DNA from: Diacronema lutheri | Lineage: Eukaryota; Haptophyta; Pavlovophyceae; Pavlovales; Pavlovaceae | Length of the DNA: 64,000 nucleotides | Reading direction: 5' to 3' | Assembly: GCA_019448385.1 (NCBI GenBank) | Contig: JAGTXO010000004.1 | Location: forward strand, 558,001 to 622,000 | Shown: positions 49,272-59,073 of the stretch, piece by piece | Position numbering within the stretch: the first letter of the stretch is position 1 | How the letters are laid out: the number at the start of each line of letters is the position of its first letter | Program-made: the position numbers and the translations under genes | The notes under the pieces: generated by a model | The model's input: only the letters and a program-made list of their open reading frames with translations | Databases searched by the model: none | What the model was told of the DNA's origin: nothing

Positions 49272-51666
49272 ATGTCGTCGTCAAATTGGGCGCCGGCGCG
49301 AGCGCTCGCAGCGCTGCTCGCGCTGAGCGGCGCGCGGTCGGAGCGGGTGGTGGGCGACTTTGTGATCGCGCTGGCCGATGGTCCCAACGCCGGCGTCGAG
49401 CTATACGCCACGCGCGCCAACGGCGCGCCGCTCCGCCCGCCGCCGGCCGCCGCCGCCGCGTACCGCGTCGTCGCGCCACACCCGCGCGACCTGTGCTCGC
49501 CGCCCGCGGCATTGGATGGCTCGCTCGCCGGCGCGCTGGTCATCGCGCCGCGCGGCGTGTGCTCCTTTGAGACCAAGCTGCGCAACGCCGCCGCCGGCCG
49601 CGCCGCCCTCCTCGTCGTGTACGGGACGATCGGCGCCGCGTACGCCAACGTCTCGTCGTCGTATGCGCTCGCCGACCCGTGCGCGGTCGACTGCGCCAGG
49701 GGCTCGTTCGGTGCGCGCGCGGCGGCCGGCGCGCTCGCGCAGACCGCGCAGCGCGCCGACGGCTTCCACGCGCAGTGCGCCTCGCGCTGCGCGTCGGGCG
49801 TGTGTGCGGCCGCGGGCGTCCTCGAATCGGACGCGCCGGTCGCGGCCGGCGACGAACTCGAGGTGTGCTGCCTGACCGACGAGCGGATGGTGATGAACCT
49901 GGGCGGCGCGTCGACTGGGTTGGACGGTGCACCCGACGTGCCCGCCGTCTTCGCCCTGCGCGCTGACGGCGAGCGCCTCGTCGCCGCGGCCGCGGCGGGC
50001 GCGCGCGCGCACGCGCATGAGCGCGCTGCGATGAGTGTCGACCCATCCGTCCTCGTGATCTGGGCGCTCGGCGTGAGCGCGGCGACGCTCGCCGCGTGGC
50101 TTGCGACCGCGCGCGAGCGCCACGCCGCCTCGCTCGTCGGCCCCGACGGCACGCGCGGCAAGCCCGGCGGCTGGACCGGCCGCGCGCGCTCGCAAGCGCC
50201 GGCCGCCGCTCCGGACGACGGCGAGGAGACCCTCGAGCTGACCGCGACGCACGCGCTCGCTTTTGTTTTCGTGGCGTCGGTCTCGCTCGTTGCCATGTTC
50301 GTGCTGCTGCAGGTGCGCCGCAGCGCGCAGCACCCGGCGCGCGCGCGCTCCGAGCGTCTACGTGCCTCGCCGTCACGCGATGCGCCCGCGCCGCCACGCG
50401 CTCCGTCCGCTCGCCGCGTGCCCGCGCGCAGCTGGGCATGTTCTGGGTGATCCGCGTCGTGCAAATCTTCTTTTGTGTCGGCTGTGTCACCGCCATCTTC
50501 CAGTTTGGCACCTTCCCACTTGTCCACGCAATCCGGCCGCGGTGCGCGCCGCGCGCGCGGCGCGCCGCGCGCGCTGCGCGCCGTGCGCGCCGCACAGGGC
50601 GCTCACGCCCAACGCGCGCCGCGCGCTCTTCGCGCCGCGCAGGCTCGCGAGCGCGCGCCTGCTTGCGACCGAGTCGCTCGGCGAGGTGACGGTCGCGGAC
50701 GGCATCGCACTGCTCCTCTCGGCCGGGCTTGTGGTGTGGTTCTATGCGTGCAGGCACGCGCCGTACGCGTGGGCGCTGCAGGACCTACTCGCGCTCGCCA
50801 TGTGCGCCATGTTCCTCCGAACGGTGCGGCTGCCCAACGTGCGCGTCGGCGCGGTGCTGCTGTGCGTCTTCTTCGTGTACGACATCTTCATGGTCTTCAT
50901 CTCGCCGCTCCTTTTCAAAAAGAGCGTCATGGTCGAGGTCGCGACGGCCGGCGCGGGCGGCGAGGCGCGGCACGAGCTTTCAGACGATGGGCGGACGTGC
51001 GCGCATTTTGAGGGCGAGCGTATGCCCGTCCTTTTCATGGTGCCGCGCCTCGACTATGGCGGCGGGTACGCCATGCTTGGCCTGGGCGACGTGGTGATGC
51101 CCGGGCTGCTCGTCTGCTTTGCGCTGCGCTTCGATTGCGCGAGGCGTGCGCCGCACTTCCTGTGCGGCGCAGCGCGCGGCGGTGGCGGCGACGGCTGCTG
51201 CGCGCGCGGGCCCTCCTACTTTGTACTCGTGGTCATGGGGTATGCGCTCGGCCTCCTGCTCGCGCTCCTCGCAAACGTGCTCGGGCTCACGTTCAACGGC
51301 GTGCGCGGCCAGCCAGCGCTCCTCTACCTCGTGCCGTGCACGCTCGGCCCGCTCGTGCTCGCCGCGGCCATGCGCGCCGAGCTGCGCGACATGTGGCTGG
51401 TCGAGGGCCTCGATTCCGACGACGATGGCGCCGGCGAGTACGCGGCGCACGGCGCGGACGGCTTTGGCGCATCGGGCAGAAGAGAGTCGGCGGACCAGCA
51501 ATGGGCGGACGCGAGCGAGCTGCGCGGCGCCGGCGCGAGCGGCGCTGGCGGCGCGCCCGACGGCAGCGACGCGCTCGGCGCGATGACACACACGCCGTCG
51601 TCGAGTGCAAATGCGGGTGGCGTCCGCTCGCGCGAGCACCAGGGCAGACCGCTGCTTGAACCCTAA
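49272..51666 (+). CDS. Signal peptide peptidase-like (SPPL2-type) intramembrane aspartyl protease
   Basis: Exons 49272-50312, 50432-50541, 50643-51666; 724 aa. An N-terminal signal peptide is followed by a PA-type lumenal domain (ALVIAPRGVCSFETKLRNAA, then GRAALLVVYG) with many Cys. Nine membrane spans follow. The presenilin-family active site is complete: YD in VFFVYDIFMVFIS (about Asp464), GLGD in AMLGLGDVVMPG (about Asp533), and the PAL motif in GQPALLYLVPCTLG. SPPL2 proteins cut type II membrane stubs in the endosome, lysosome or plasma membrane. The introns (both GTGCGC) fall in membrane segments: FVLLQ-LGMFWVIRVVQIF in phase 0, AIRP-R-LASARLL in phase 2. The C-terminal tail is acidic and Ser/Gly rich. 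Confidence 0.93.
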
Positions 51667-52561
51667 TGGGGGCGCAGCCGTGGACGCCAGAGTGTGGGTC
51701 CCGTGTGCTCCTCGAACATGCACGAACGTAGCATCGAAGTGAAAGGGGCGAGGGAGACATGAGACACGTACAGCTGCCGCCAGTACGGCGGCACTTGGCT
51801 GCCAAGACCGTCTGGCGCATCGGCGACTCGTCGCCGAGGGCCGCCACTGCTGCGCGCGCTCGGTTCGCCGCCGCATCCGCCGCCGTGCACGCCCGTGGCC
51901 ACGATGCAAGGCCAAGAAAGGCTCAAGTGTTGGCGGCACTTGCTGCCACCGCCGCGTCCCTGGTGGGCGTGACGGAATTTGCATCGCTCACGAGAGTGAT
52001 AGGCACAACGCCTGCGCGCGTGACGGTGGCGTGCCTGTGCTCCTCGGCGCTTCACGCGCACACACATGCCGGATGCGAGCGACGCGATGCCGATCGTCGC
52101 AATCGCCAGCCCAATGGTGCCGGCTGTCTAGACCATCCAGCGCGCCCTCATGGCGTGCATCACGTACCTGCAGGCAGTTGGCCGCAGCGAGACGAGGGAG
52201 GCGCGCGGCAACGACCGCCGGCGAGGCCGCATCAGCGAGGGCGAGTGCGCGTGAGGAGACTCGCCCACGCTTATGTAGCCTCGCCGGCGGTCGTTGCCGC
52301 GCGCCTCCCTCGTCTCGCTGCGGCCAACTGCCTGCAGGTACGTGATGCACGCCATGTGGGTCACCTGCAGGAGCAGCACCCACGCTCGCTCGAGCGCGGA
52401 GAAGGGAAGCATTGCCGCGATGGGCCTCCATACTGAGGTAACGGGGGCGAATTTAAAACCCCGCCGTCATCAGTTGGGCTGGTACCCCACACTGCTGGCG
52501 GGAGTCGGGGACGCTTCGAACTGGACGGTTCGAAGGCAGCCGGTCGAGGTCGAAGTCAGAG
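51667..52561. other. 895-bp intergenic region with a perfect inverted repeat
   Basis: The region lies between SPPL and the ankyrin gene (both +). The long open frames here are explained by GC content and by the inverted repeat at 52149-52356, which puts the same words on both strands. No protein family is seen. Confidence 0.5.
52149..52356. repeat. Perfect 79-bp inverted repeat with 50-bp spacer
   Basis: The arm 52149-52227 (starting CATGGCGTGCATCACG) is the exact reverse complement of 52278-52356. No mismatch was found by eye. There are no target-site duplications or transposase. RNA from either strand would fold into a 79-bp hairpin. Confidence 0.9.
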
Positions 52562-53578
52562 ATGCAGGCGGACATTTTTCGGGCGGCATCCGACGGCAAC
52601 GCGCTGGAGGTGCTGCGCAACATCGAGACAGCCAAGCGCCTGGGCGTGAGCATCGTCGACTGCATCGACGAGCGCGGCAAGACGGCGTGCGTCTACGCGC
52701 AGCTCATGGGCCACGCCGACGTGGTTGCGCTTCTCGTGTCGCGCGGTTGGACGCCAATGGCGGATGGCAACATGTTCAAGACGTCGGGCGGGCGGCTGTG
52801 CTACTGGAATGAGCCTGATTTTGTTCGCCGTGGTAAGCGCATGCCCGCCCTCATGCGCAGCGACGTCGCGCTCGCAGCCATCAACCAGCCGGCGGAGCCA
52901 GCGCGAGCCACGGCCATGACCGACAAGTGCGCGGGCGCGGCGCGGCGCCAGCGCCCGCGCGCGCCAGAGAGCAAGGTGCGCGTTGCCGAGCGTCGCGCGG
53001 CGCGCAACCTGCAGCGCGAACGCGCCTCTGGTGCCGCGCGGCGCGTGGCGGCCAAGCCCAGCTCGGCCGGCGCGTGCGCCCTGGCGAAGAGCGCCAAGTC
53101 GCGCCTGCCCGAGCTCGACGGCAGTGATCTTCACGAGCTCGGCCTGCTCAAGACGCGCGTGGTGGGCGGGTACAAGCGCGCGGCGCACTGCGATCGGCTC
53201 AAGACGGGCGCGGCCGCCATCGTCGCTAGCTCGTGGACGAAGAACGGCGCGTCGGTTGACTACGGCTCAATCGATTACCACGACGCGCTCGACGAGCCCG
53301 TCTGGCGCGACGACGACAAGGGCGGCGCGGCACGTGGCGCGGCCATCGTGCTCGAAGCGCGCGCGTCCGTGCCGCTGCTCGCGCTCTCGCGCTCCGCAGC
53401 GGTCGGCGAGGCGGCCACTGAGGACGCTCCGGACCTCGGCGGGCGCTGGACGCTTCTCGGAGGGTCGTCTGAGTCGGAGGAGGACGACGACGTGCAGCTA
53501 GCCACTCCGCCGCCGCCGCGCGCGTGGGGTCTGGTCGCGGCGGCGGCGAGGAGCGTCCTTCGCGCGCTCGGCGCCTGA
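52562..53578 (+). CDS. Ankyrin-repeat protein
   Basis: Single exon, 338 aa from ATG 52562. The N-terminus has at least one full ankyrin unit with a preceding partial one: FRAASDGNALEVLRNIETAK, then DERGKTACVYAQLMGHADVV, then ALLVSRGWTP. The middle is basic (RRQRPRAPESKVRVAERRAA) and the C-terminus acidic with a final helix. Function is unknown; ankyrin units bind proteins. The basic middle could carry a nuclear signal. The stop codon lies inside the left arm of a 13-bp inverted repeat. Confidence 0.7.
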   Translation: MQADIFRAASDGNALEVLRNIETAKRLGVSIVDCIDERGKTACVYAQLMGHADVVALLVSRGWTPMADGNMFKTSGGRLCYWNEPDFVRRGKRMPALMRSDVALAAINQPAEPARATAMTDKCAGAARRQRPRAPESKVRVAERRAARNLQRERASGAARRVAAKPSSAGACALAKSAKSRLPELDGSDLHELGLLKTRVVGGYKRAAHCDRLKTGAAAIVASSWTKNGASVDYGSIDYHDALDEPVWRDDDKGGAARGAAIVLEARASVPLLALSRSAAVGEAATEDAPDLGGRWTLLGGSSESEEDDDVQLATPPPPRAWGLVAAAARSVLRALGA

Positions 53579-53687
53579 TCGCGTGGCCGTGGGATGTCGG
53601 CTGCGGCGACGGTGACGTGCGAGTGCGTGATCAACCCACGCGATCAGGCGACCCACGGCCGTGTGATGTCGGCTGGGGCCGTGGGTC
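53574..53687. terminator. Nested inverted repeats in a convergent gap
   Basis: CCTGATCGCGTGG (53574-53586) pairs with CCACGCGATCAGG (53636-53648), both perfect. Directly after it, GACCCACGGCC (53650-53660) pairs with GGCCGTGGGTC (53677-53687). The words GATGTCGGCTG occur in both loops. The pair lies between the ankyrin gene (+) and a membrane protein gene (-) and overlaps the ankyrin stop codon. A role in 3'-end formation is inferred from position. Confidence 0.5.
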
Positions 53688-53762
53688 CTCGTCGTCTTCG
53701 GCGACGCGCGTGGCTGCGGCATGCACCCGCCGCTTCGCTGCCATGCATCGCGCGCCGCGCGC

Positions 53763-54539
53763 TCAGAGAATGCACTGGCGCACCAAGCGCAGCGCCACGT
53801 GCCTGTGAGCCAAAGGAAAGATGACGAGGCCGGTCGCGAGGACGGGCAGACCTGCGAGCATCGCAGACGGAATGCCGACAAGCGCGATGCCACCCGAGCC
53901 GATCGTGCCCGCGACCGCCGTGCCGCCCAGCCAGGTGAGCACGCACACGCGCAGCCCGACGAGGGATCCGATGGAGCCCGGATTCGCCCGGAGCGCAAGC
54001 GCGCGCGTGCCGAACATGGACGCCCGCCACGTGCCGCGTGCGACGGGCAGCGTGCAAAGCGCGCACCAGGCCGCAGAGGCGGCCGTGCCGATGATGCCAT
54101 CGAGCGTGCGCCCCGCGAATGTCTCGCGCAACGGGAACGACCAGCGCCGGTCGGAGAGGCCAAACGGAAGCGGCGGGAACGGCAAGCCTTGCAGCAGCGA
54201 GCGCGCCGACGGGGGATCGGTGCTCTTCAGCGACTCCTTCTGCACCCGGCGCTCGCCAGTGTCGGTCATCTTGGTTGTCGTGCGTGTGATCGTTCGCCGC
54301 CCCTCCGCATCGACCTCCATGCGCGTCACGACCTGCTCGGCCGCCGAGCTGCTCCCGCGGCCCGTGCCTCGCCACTCGACCTCGAGCATCGGGATGAAGT
54401 GGCTCGCGCCGCGCAGCGCGCCGAGCATATAGGCAACGGCTCCGCTCGTCGCGCCCGCGACGACCGAGGCGCGCACCGCTCGCCCGAGAGCCTCATCGAG
54501 CAACTCGGGGCGGATCCGGGCCCCGATCCTTGCCGCCAT
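53763..54539 (-). CDS. Small membrane protein, unknown
   Basis: Single exon, 258 aa from ATG 54539 (MAARIGARIRPELL). Hydrophobic segments occur near 28-45 (ASVVAGATSGAVAYMLGALR), 148-168, 195-215 and 220-245 (IALVGIPSAMLAGLPVLATG), spaced by Gly-rich turns. A Thr/Glu-rich soluble loop (RRTITRTTTKMTDTGERRVQ) follows the first span. No family is recognised. It starts 36 bp from the divergent parvulin gene. Confidence 0.6.
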   Translation of the reverse strand: MAARIGARIRPELLDEALGRAVRASVVAGATSGAVAYMLGALRGASHFIPMLEVEWRGTGRGSSSAAEQVVTRMEVDAEGRRTITRTTTKMTDTGERRVQKESLKSTDPPSARSLLQGLPFPPLPFGLSDRRWSFPLRETFAGRTLDGIIGTAASAAWCALCTLPVARGTWRASMFGTRALALRANPGSIGSLVGLRVCVLTWLGGTAVAGTIGSGGIALVGIPSAMLAGLPVLATGLVIFPLAHRHVALRLVRQCIL

Positions 54540-54575
54540 TCTGCTCCCCTCCACTCGTCTCTCTCTGGAGCTGGC
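54540..54575. promoter_or_regulatory. 36-bp divergent promoter gap
   Basis: The shortest head-to-head gap in the window. It is a pyrimidine-rich stretch (CTCCCCTCCACTCGTCTCTC) between the start codons of the membrane protein (-) and the parvulin (+). Confidence 0.4.
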
Positions 54576-55061
54576 ATGAGCGCGGTCCAGGCGTCGCACC
54601 TGCTCATCAAGCACTCGGGCTCGCGCAACCCGCAGTCGCGGCGTACGGGCGAGTCGACGGCCGGCGTGTCGAAGGCGGCTGCCGTCGCCGAGCTCGAGCA
54701 GTGGCTCGCCAAGATCAAGGGTGGCGAGGTGTCGTTTGCGGACGCCGCGCGCCAGCGCAGCGACTGCAGCTCGTACAAGAATGGCGGCGACCTCGGCCCG
54801 TTCGGCCCGGGCGAGATGCAGAAGCCCTTTGAGGACGCCACCTACGCCCTGCAGGTCGGCGAAGTCAGCGGTGCGTCCGCGCGCGACGCCGCCCGCGTCC
54901 GCCGCCCAGCATCGCGCGCATCGCGCGCATCGCGCGCCCCGTGCTTGGCCCGGCGGCGCCCCGTATCCACGCGGGTTCGCCTCCGCGCTGCTGTTGGCCC
55001 GGACCGCTCAGGTACCGTTGAGACCGACAGCGGCGTCCATCTGATCATGCGCACGGCGTGA
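54576..55061 (+). CDS. Parvulin-type (Pin1-like) peptidyl-prolyl isomerase
   Basis: Exons 54576-54870 and 55012-55061; 114 aa. The whole protein is one parvulin domain without a WW domain. Visible are ASHLLIKHSGSRNPQSRRTG (with the phosphate-binding Arg pair of Pin1 as RR), FADAARQRSDCSSYKNGGDL with the catalytic Cys, GPFGPGEMQKPFEDA, and the C-terminal TDSGVHLIMRTA. The intron (GTGCGT...TCAG, 141 nt, phase 1) lies just before the last strand: GEVS-G-TVETDSG. The enzyme isomerises pSer/pThr-Pro bonds in signalling proteins. Its 3' end is 32 bp from the glutathione synthetase stop. Confidence 0.93.
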   Translation: MSAVQASHLLIKHSGSRNPQSRRTGESTAGVSKAAAVAELEQWLAKIKGGEVSFADAARQRSDCSSYKNGGDLGPFGPGEMQKPFEDATYALQVGEVSGASARDAARVRRPASRASRASRAPCLARRRPVSTRVRLRAAVGPDRSGTVETDSGVHLIMRTA

Positions 55062-55093
55062 CAAGCGTTGGCCGCGAGCAATTTCCGTTCAGC

Positions 55094-56662
55094 TTAGATT
55101 CCCCGCTCGAGGAGCGGGCTGCTCAGCACGGCAAAACCTGCGGCAACTCCGCCCTCGTCCGTGCCGAGAGGCTTGGCGCGGAGCAAGTGGCCGGCCGCTC
55201 TGTTCAGCAGCGCCGGCTGCCCACCGCCACCGAGGAACACGCCGAACACGCCGAGCTCGCACACCGCCTCCGTGATACACGCCTCGTTGTTGCGCGCGAG
55301 CGCGAGCCTGCGCGCGCGCGGCCGGATCCGCTCCATCAGGATGTACCCCTCGCGCTCGCCCGCGCGCATCGCTGCGAGGCGTGCGGCCGCGTCGCGGCCG
55401 TAGATGTTGTTGCCGCCGCCCTCGCGCTGCGGCTTGAGCACGTAGCCATCCTCGTCCGCGCGCGTCAGCCGCAGCGCCGCCTCGTACTCGTCGTCCGTCT
55501 GTAGCGAGAAGAGGCCGGCAAACGTCGCGCGGAGCGCGGCCGCATGCTCGGCGCTTGGCACAAACCGCTCGAGCGCTCCCGGCTCGGCGAGGACCTGCTG
55601 CACCTTCTTGGTGCCGGCGAGCTGATACGCGACGGTCGGGCACTTGACCGCCGCCGAGCGTTCGATCGCAAGCCGCGCCGCCCACTCCGCCTCCGTCGGG
55701 TAATCGTCGGGGCTGTAGCCTGCGCGGAAGTAGGCGACCGCTACCTCACGGCCGCCGACCCACAGACAGGGCCGCGGCGAGCCGTTTGGATGGGCGGGGC
55801 CGTCGCGCAGCTGCGCGCCCGCCGCGAGCTCGGCAAGCGTGCAGCGCACCGCCTGCACGCCGTGCCGCTCCCATAGCGCGAGCTCGAGCAACCGCTGGTC
55901 GGCAACGTTGCGTTCGCCAGGCTGGACGACAAACACGACGACAGGCGGCGCGCCGGCGGGCGGCGCGCCGGCGGACGGCGCGCCGGCGACCTGGGCGATG
56001 TAGGCGGCGTGCGCGGCGGCGAGAGCGTCGGGAAGCATCTCCAACGCCGCGTTGCTCGGCAGCTCGGCGCCCGCGGCGAGCTCCGCCGCGGCGGGGCCGT
56101 CGAGCACGGCCGCGACGTCGGCGGGGGCGACCGCGCACACGTACGCGTGCAGCTGCGAGATGCGCGCGGAGAGGCAGCCAAAGGAGGATGCGATGGTGTT
56201 CAGCTCAATCTGCAGCAGCCGCGCCGGCTCGTACCCGCCGCCGTCGGCACGCGCCGGTTCGTCAAGCATGTAGTCGGACCGGTGGATGCCGAGGTGCAGC
56301 GGCTGCGCCTCGGGCCCGGCGCGCGTCGCCTCACGTAGCACGCGAGCGAGGCGGCCAGTGAAGGGGTCGGACTCAAGCGTCGCCTCGAGCACGCCGAGCA
56401 GCCACTCTGGGTCCGACGCGACCGCCTCAACTAGCTCATTAAAGATGGGCGCGAGCGCGCGCGCGCGCGCAAAGCCGTCCGCGCTGAGCGGGAAGGGCGA
56501 GAGCGAGAGCGGCGCGTGCACAAAAGATCCGGGCTGCGGAGACATTTGCACGCCGTTTGTGTTGGCCCAGCCGAGGGCGCGCGAGACGAGCGCGCTCGGC
56601 ACGCCCGACGCCGTCGACGCGTGCGTCGAGAAGACGAGCAGCGCGCATGCGACAGGCGCCAT
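55094..56662 (-). CDS. GSS: Glutathione synthetase (eukaryotic type)
   Basis: Single exon, 522 aa from ATG 56662. It joins gamma-glutamylcysteine and glycine with ATP. Family marks are LLQIELNTIASSFGCLS (substrate site), AVAYFRAGYSPDDYPTEAEW, CPTVAYQLAGTKKVQQVL, the Gly-rich ATP loop YVLKPQREGGGNNIYG, and a C-terminal LLRAKPLGTDEGGVAAG. Length fits the animal/plant enzyme with a modest N-terminal addition (MAPVACALLVFSTHASTASG) that could be a targeting signal. A short low-complexity repeat (GAPSAGAPPAGAPP) interrupts the middle. It is head-to-head with SAR1 (89 bp). Confidence 0.95.
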   Translation of the reverse strand: MAPVACALLVFSTHASTASGVPSALVSRALGWANTNGVQMSPQPGSFVHAPLSLSPFPLSADGFARARALAPIFNELVEAVASDPEWLLGVLEATLESDPFTGRLARVLREATRAGPEAQPLHLGIHRSDYMLDEPARADGGGYEPARLLQIELNTIASSFGCLSARISQLHAYVCAVAPADVAAVLDGPAAAELAAGAELPSNAALEMLPDALAAAHAAYIAQVAGAPSAGAPPAGAPPVVVFVVQPGERNVADQRLLELALWERHGVQAVRCTLAELAAGAQLRDGPAHPNGSPRPCLWVGGREVAVAYFRAGYSPDDYPTEAEWAARLAIERSAAVKCPTVAYQLAGTKKVQQVLAEPGALERFVPSAEHAAALRATFAGLFSLQTDDEYEAALRLTRADEDGYVLKPQREGGGNNIYGRDAAARLAAMRAGEREGYILMERIRPRARRLALARNNEACITEAVCELGVFGVFLGGGGQPALLNRAAGHLLRAKPLGTDEGGVAAGFAVLSSPLLERGI

Positions 56663-56751
56663 CGTGGGCCTTCACCCACCCAAAGCGGTGGAGGCGCAAA
56701 GCAGGCTGAAGGCCCCGCGCGCATCTTGCGACAGCCGCCAACGCGCGCGCG

Positions 56752-57878
56752 ATGTTCATCGTCGACTGGTTCTGGGGCGTGCTCAACTTTCTGGGTGCGG
56801 CGCGAGCGCGCGCGCGCCCGCTTCCACCTGCCCGCCAGGTCGCGCGCCCCTATGCGCGCGCTCGCCGCCGCCAGCCGGCCCCCGCGCTGACGGCTGCGCG
56901 CGCGCGCGCCGGCTGGCGGCGGCATCGCGCGCTGCACCGCCGCAGGCCTGGCCCAGAAGAACGCCAAGATCCTCTTCCTCGGGCTGGACAACGCGGGGAA
57001 GACGACCCTGCTGCACGTGCTCAAGGACGAGCGCCTCTCGCAGCACCCGCCGACGCAGCACCCGAGTGCGCGCGCGCGCGCGCCCGTGCGCCGCGCCAAC
57101 GCCCACGCCGTGCAGCTCACGCGCGATGCGCGCCGCGCGGGTGCGCTCGGCTGCGCGCGCACGTAGCCTCGGAGGAGCTGAGCATCGGCAAGATCAAATT
57201 CCGCACGTTTGACCTCGGCGGTCACGAGATTGGTGCGCGGCGCGCCACGGCTGGAGCCAACCGTCCGTCCGGCGGTTAGCCGCCCCTTAAAGCGCGCGCG
57301 CGCCAGGGCGCACATCCTCGTCCCCCGCGAGCGCACGCACGCGCGCGTGTGCGCGCGTCATGCGAGGGTGCTTGCTCACGGCGCCTGGCCCTCGCCCTGC
57401 GCCGCACGCGCGCCGCGCCACGCGCCGGCGCCCCCTCGGCCCGCGCGCGCGCGCGCTGCTCGCGCGGCGGCGTCGCGCCCGTGGCGCGCAGCTCGGCGCG
57501 TGTGGAAGGACTATTTCCCGCAGGTGGACGCCATCGTCTTCCTTGTTGACGCGATCGACCGCGAGCGCTTCCTCGAGGCAAAGAAGGAGCTCGACGTGCG
57601 CTGCTCCGCCGCGAACCCGTCGAGCGCGCGCGCGCGCGCGTGCGCGGGCGGCGCGGGCGGCGCGGGCGGTGCGGGCGGCGGGTGGTGGGCGGTGGGCGAT
57701 TTTTGCGTGTGGCGGGCTGGCAGAGGACGTGCTGGCCGTCAGCGCCGAGCGCTCGGCCGCCCGGGCGACGAGCCCTCGGCCGCCGCCGTTTCGCTGCACG
57801 TGCGGACGCGTGGGGGCGTGTGGCCTCGTCCGCGCGCCACACGCCGCGTGCACTGTTCAAGCTTTGCCTTGGCCACCT

Positions 57879-57911
<33 letters not shown>

Positions 57912-58717
57912 TGGGCTGTGCTCGCATCGCACCGATTCGCGGCACGTTCCGCTCCGTGGCGCGCCGCTGGCTCGCGGCCGCTCGCCGCCGGGCCACCCGC
58001 GCTGCACGCTCGTCCATGCCATCTGGCGCGCATTCGGGGGCGCGCCGTCGCCGCCTCGCCGCCGGGCGGCGCATCAGCCCACCGCCGCCCGCCGCGCGCC
58101 CCGCCCGCCCGCCCGCGCCCGCCGTGCGCCAGTCTCTCCTCTCGGCGGACGACCTGGGCAACGTGCCGTTCCTCGTCTTGGGCAACAAGATCGACATGGG
58201 CCGCGCAGCTTCGGAGGATGAGCTGCGCTCTGCGCTCGGGTTGCACCACCTTACGACCGGCAAGGTGGCCGCGCCGCGCGTGCGCCGCACCGCGTGACGG
58301 CCATGGCGGCAGGGCGGGGAAAGAAGGGGGGGGGGGGGGCGGGGAAAGAACGGGGGGGGGGGGGGGGGGGGCAGCACTCAGCTTCTCGGGCGCGCGTCGC
58401 TTGGCTTGGCGCGTCCGCGTCCGCTGCGCGTCGGCGCGCGCGGGGCGTCAGCGCGCGCTCGCGTGACCACGGCACGACGCACATGTATGCGCGCGCGTGC
58501 GCGCCGCTTCGCCGCGCTTGTCGCGCAGGGCAAGGTGGCGCTCAAGGACATTCGACCGATCGAGCTCTTCATGTGCAGCGTCGTGAAGCGCTCGGGATAC
58601 GGCGAGGGTGCGCGCGCCGCACGCGCCACCCGCCCACCGAGCGAGCGCGGAGCAGCGCGGGAGGACACGACGCGCACGGCCTGCGCCGCCTACCCCCCCC
58701 CCCCCCCCCCCCCCCCG

Positions 58718-58757
<40 letters not shown>

Positions 58758-58813
58758 CGCGCCCCCCCGCACGCACTGCAGGTTTCCGCTGGCTCAGCCA
58801 GTATATCAACTGA
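56752..58813 (+). CDS. SAR1: SAR1 small GTPase (COPII coat)
   Basis: Seven exons: 56752-56794, 56946-57065, 57167-57232, 57492-57595, 58133-58264, 58529-58607, 58782-58813; 191 aa, close to the usual size. SAR1 starts COPII coat assembly on the ER. The N-terminal membrane helix [16 protein letters not shown]-loop [11 protein letters not shown], switch [20 protein letters not shown], base motif NKID and C-terminal [13 protein letters not shown] are all typical. The phases (1, 1, 1, 0, 0, 1) give a complete protein. Donors are GTGCGG, GTGCGC (four of six) and GTGGCC. Three introns hold poly-G or poly-C runs of 13-39 nt. This gene is by far the most intron-dense in the window. Confidence 0.96.
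57880..57909 (+). repeat. Poly-G run in SAR1 intron 4
   Basis: Thirty G in a row, mid-way in intron 57596-58132, on the transcript strand. Confidence 0.9.
58327..58371 (+). repeat. Poly-G runs in SAR1 intron 5
   Basis: Two runs (13 and 20 G) separated by CGGGGAAAGAAC within intron 58265-58528. Confidence 0.9.
58693..58756 (+). repeat. Poly-C runs in SAR1 intron 6
   Basis: Runs of 24 and 39 C, split by one G, lie just before the CTGCAG acceptor of intron 58608-58781 and serve as an extreme pyrimidine tract. Confidence 0.9.
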
Positions 58814-59073
58814 GCCGACGCGATTGAAACGTGCGCACAGGGTGCTCGCCAGCGTGCCGTGCGTGATCAGCCGCCGGACAGTAGAACACTTGAGGCGCGC
58901 GGCAAGCGGCAAGCGAGCGCGCGTGGCGGGCGGGCTGCTGCGCACGCCACAGCCGACGCACTCCTTGTACACCGTGTCAGGAGGTCCGAGCGCCGCGGAG
59001 CCGACGCGAGCGGCGCCGGCCGGCCGCATTTCGTTCGACTCAGCACGAATTTAATTTCCGTCCGACTCGGCAC

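Noticed and set aside
52149-52356. Reading the inverted repeat as a MITE
   Set aside because: No target-site duplication, no flanking TA or similar, and only one copy in the window. Left as an inverted repeat of unknown nature.
51759-52436. 225-codon + frame, and a matching minus frame, in the SPPL-ankyrin gap
   Set aside because: Both run through the perfect inverted repeat, so the same peptide words appear on both strands. No domain is seen.
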